DNA of 64,000 bases, from positions 3,596,001-3,660,000 of the forward strand of contig NZ_JANADO010000001.1 in NCBI RefSeq assembly GCF_024199845.1, in the 5' to 3' direction. The notes under the pieces were generated by a model. That model ran no database searches, was not told the DNA's origin, and saw only the letters and a program-made list of their open reading frames with translations. Shown here in pieces: positions 62,128 through 64,000 of this stretch. The position numbers were made by a program, and so were the translations under genes. This DNA comes from Bradyrhizobium sp. CCGB12. GTDB taxonomy: Bacteria; Pseudomonadota; Alphaproteobacteria; Rhizobiales; Xanthobacteraceae. Position 1 is the first letter of the stretch. Every line of letters starts with the position of its first letter.

Positions 62128-63200
62128 CGGCAGGACAGGACGGTATGAACGAAGCAGCCCCGACGCTCCCGAATTTCCGCAGCGACAATGTCGCGCCGAT
62201 CAGCCCCGAGATTCTGCGAGCAATCGGCGAGGCCAATCGCGGCCCGGCCGCCGCTTATGGCGACGACGATTATTCGAGGCTGTTGAACGAGCGCTTCTCG
62301 ACGTTGTTCGAGACCGATGTCACCGTATTCCCGGTCTCGACCGGTACGGCGGCCAATGCCTTGTCGCTCGCAACCTGCGCACGGCCTTATGGCGCGATCT
62401 ATTGCCACGAAGAGGCACATATCCACACGGCGGAAGGCGGCGCAACCGAAGCCTTCACCGGTGGCGCGAAGCTCATCGCCATGTCCGGCCGAAACTTTCG
62501 GATCGAGCCGTCGAGCCTGCGCGAAGCGCTGGGCCGGGCGGCCTGGGGAGTTCGCAACCGCTCCCAGCCCGATGCGGTGTCGATCACTCAGGCCAGCGAA
62601 TATGGAACGATCTATCCCCTCGCCGAGATCGCCGAGATCGGAGCAATCGCTCACGACAGGAATCTGTCGCTGCACATGGATGGCGCCCGGTTCGCCAACG
62701 CGCTGGCACGGCTCGGTTGCAACCCGGCCGACATGACCTGGCGCGCCGGCGTCGACATCCTGTCCTTCGGGGCGACCAAGAACGGGGCGATGTCGGCGGA
62801 TGCGATCGTGGTGTTCGACCAGGATCTTGTCGAATCCCTGTCCTATCGGATTCGCCGCGCGGGCCAGACTTGGTCGAAGATGCGCTTTGCGTCTGCACAG
62901 CTGCTCGCCTACGTCGAGGATCGGCTTTATCTGCGGCTCGCGGCGAAGGCCAATGCCGCGGCCGTGCGTCTTGGAGCGGGTCTCGCTGCGTTGCCCGACG
63001 TTCGGCTCATTGCGCCAGTGGAAGCCAATCTAGTTTTCGTCAGCCTGCCGGCTTTGGCCATCAATAGGCTCGCGGCGAGCGGGCTGCAATTCGCGCGACG
63101 GGGCCAGGAAGTTATCCGGTTCGTCGCCCGCTTTGACAGCACCGAACAGGAAGCCGACGAGGTTGTCGCGCTTGTCCATCGCGCGATCGCAGAAAGCTGA
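62124..63200 (+). CDS. threonine aldolase-like PLP enzyme (low-specificity L-threonine aldolase family)
   Basis: A 358-residue fold-type I PLP enzyme. It opens FRSDNVAPISPEILRAI, has STGTAANALSL, CHEEAHIHTAEGGA, HMDGARFANAL and PLP Lys219 in SFGATKNGAMSAD. These enzymes split beta-hydroxy amino acids to glycine plus an aldehyde. Start at 62124 overlaps the permease stop; an ATG at 62145 is a possible internal start. Last gene of the operon. With the class V aminotransferase it suggests that the imported compound is an amino acid, possibly hydroxylated. Confidence 0.87.
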   Translation: MTAGQDGMNEAAPTLPNFRSDNVAPISPEILRAIGEANRGPAAAYGDDDYSRLLNERFSTLFETDVTVFPVSTGTAANALSLATCARPYGAIYCHEEAHIHTAEGGATEAFTGGAKLIAMSGRNFRIEPSSLREALGRAAWGVRNRSQPDAVSITQASEYGTIYPLAEIAEIGAIAHDRNLSLHMDGARFANALARLGCNPADMTWRAGVDILSFGATKNGAMSADAIVVFDQDLVESLSYRIRRAGQTWSKMRFASAQLLAYVEDRLYLRLAAKANAAAVRLGAGLAALPDVRLIAPVEANLVFVSLPALAINRLAASGLQFARRGQEVIRFVARFDSTEQEADEVVALVHRAIAES

Positions 63201-63213
63201 GAGTGATCACTCT
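63200..63213. repeat. 14-base perfect palindrome after the threonine-aldolase-like gene
   Basis: AGAGTGATCACTCT starts at the last base of the stop codon. Too tight to form a good hairpin loop; it may be a protein site or chance. The rest of the gap to 63418 shows nothing recognisable. Confidence 0.35.
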
Positions 63214-63418
63214 TGAAGCGCTCATTCCGCGGAAGGTCACCGTGCGGCACGCTGGGCAATGGCACTTGGGTCTGCGTCGGTCGATGAACGCCCCTCTCTA
63301 GAGAAGAAGAGTTTACAGGGAAAGCCCGGTGCGAGGCGGCACCAGCGGTCTACCGCGCGCTGGATACGCGCAGAGACACGCAGGCGGTCGCTAAGGTATC
63401 GAGACTGGTCTATTCAAA

Positions 63419-64000
63419 TCAGTTCGAGAGGACAGCGGTCACCTTTCTCGCTAGGGCCGCCCCAAGATCCACATTGTTCTTCGCGGTGAAATGAATGCCA
63501 TCGACGCCTGCCGTCGTGATCGCGCTGCCGGCATCGAAGAACTCGACCTTCATGAAACTGGCGAGCGCCTTGTACTGTGCCGCGAGCTGAACCGTCTTCT
63601 CGCGGCCGCCCTCGAACATGCCCTGAAACCAGGGATCCGGTAAATCGGCAAGCGGCGGCGGCGACACGACCAGAACCTTCGGCGCCGGGTAGCTCGTTCC
63701 GACGCCGCCGCCGGAGGTCAGGACCTGGGCGACCAGCTTCGACATACCGACCGCGATCTCATAGGGCGTGCGATGATAGTAGCTCTTGGTGTCGTTGGTG
63801 CCGAGCATCAGGATGACGAGATCGAGCGGGATGTGGCTCGCAAGCGCGGCCGGAAGGTAGGCCGACCCGTTGAGGCGCGGATCGACGGGATCGTCGATCG
63901 ACGTCGTACGGGCGCTGAGGCCTTCCTCGATGATCTCGTATCCATTGCCGAGAGCCGCAGCCATCGCGCCGGTCCAGCGCTCGTGAAAGGGAAAACGAGT
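63419..64000 (-). CDS. SGNH/GDSL-type hydrolase, 5' end outside window
   Basis: The C-terminal 193 residues of an SGNH-fold esterase/lipase; the frame is open to the right edge, reading RFPFHERWTGAMAAALGNGY at the border, so the Ser block lies outside. Block III is LGTNDTKSYY (GxND) and the catalytic Asp-His is DGIHFT. It resembles arylesterase/acylhydrolase proteins of the TesA-like group. It is convergent with the threonine-aldolase operon, so unlikely to share its regulation. Confidence 0.85.
   Translation of the reverse strand, partial: TRFPFHERWTGAMAAALGNGYEIIEEGLSARTTSIDDPVDPRLNGSAYLPAALASHIPLDLVILMLGTNDTKSYYHRTPYEIAVGMSKLVAQVLTSGGGVGTSYPAPKVLVVSPPPLADLPDPWFQGMFEGGREKTVQLAAQYKALASFMKVEFFDAGSAITTAGVDGIHFTAKNNVDLGAALARKVTAVLSN

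Noticed and set aside
57213..63200. Beta-hydroxyaspartate cycle operon
   Set aside because: A class V transaminase and an aldolase are present, but no beta-hydroxyaspartate dehydratase or iminosuccinate reductase is seen, and the aldolase is the fold-I threonine type.

Overview
The window looks like chromosome of a high-GC soil or plant-associated alphaproteobacterium, most likely Bradyrhizobium or a close relative. This is inferred from gene content (many ABC uptake operons with GntR, IclR and AraC regulators, KstD-like flavoproteins, an IS427-group element) and from start/stop-overlapping operons. It is not based on a database match. No rRNA, tRNA or CRISPR was seen.

Region 1 (1-19.6 kb). 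An IS5-family element, cut by the window edge, abuts the stop codon of a sulfotransferase gene. Directly upstream of that gene, on the same strand, is a 5,752-residue cysteine-free surface protein. It has a FecR-like head, cadherin/VCBS repeats, seven copies of a beta-helix-like head domain (five with PGRS-like glycine-rich inserts), eight Ig-like repeats and a type I secretion style C-terminus. A gene-poor stretch of about 0.95 kb with a probable frameshifted remnant follows.

Region 2 (19.6-31.2 kb). This is an amide/peptide uptake and hydrolysis unit. An eight-gene leftward operon encodes a C45 acyltransferase-like hydrolase, two family-5 binding proteins, DppB/DppC-like permeases, a fused double ATPase and two CE4-type deacetylases. 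A rightward pair, a GntR regulator with two winged-helix domains and an omega-amino acid aminotransferase, starts from the same intergenic region.

Region 3 (31.5-51.3 kb). This is a catabolic island bounded by two similar direct repeats (31347-31384 and 51392-51429). It holds three KstD-like flavoproteins, three SDRs, two NIPSNAP proteins, two TIM-barrel isomerase-like proteins, an AroE-like dehydrogenase, a MocA-type oxidoreductase, an NAD-epimerase and a Liv-type transporter whose LivM, LivG and LivF parts are one polypeptide. IclR and AraC regulators sit beside palindrome-rich intergenic regions. Hydroaromatic or cyclitol-type substrates fit best, but this is inference.

Region 4 (51.9-53.4 kb). 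A compact leftward operon encodes a DUF2892-like membrane protein with CxxC, an ECF sigma factor, a small CxxC membrane protein and an isoprenylcysteine-methyltransferase-like protein. A LysR remnant lies next to it.

Region 5 (54-63.2 kb). An IclR gene diverges from an eight-gene operon: RraA-fold aldolase, LeuC/LeuD-like hydro-lyase, class V aminotransferase, an iron/aminoethylphosphonate-type ABC transporter and a threonine-aldolase-like enzyme. The order suggests amino acid import, transamination, (de)hydration and retro-aldol cleavage. The window ends inside an SGNH hydrolase gene.
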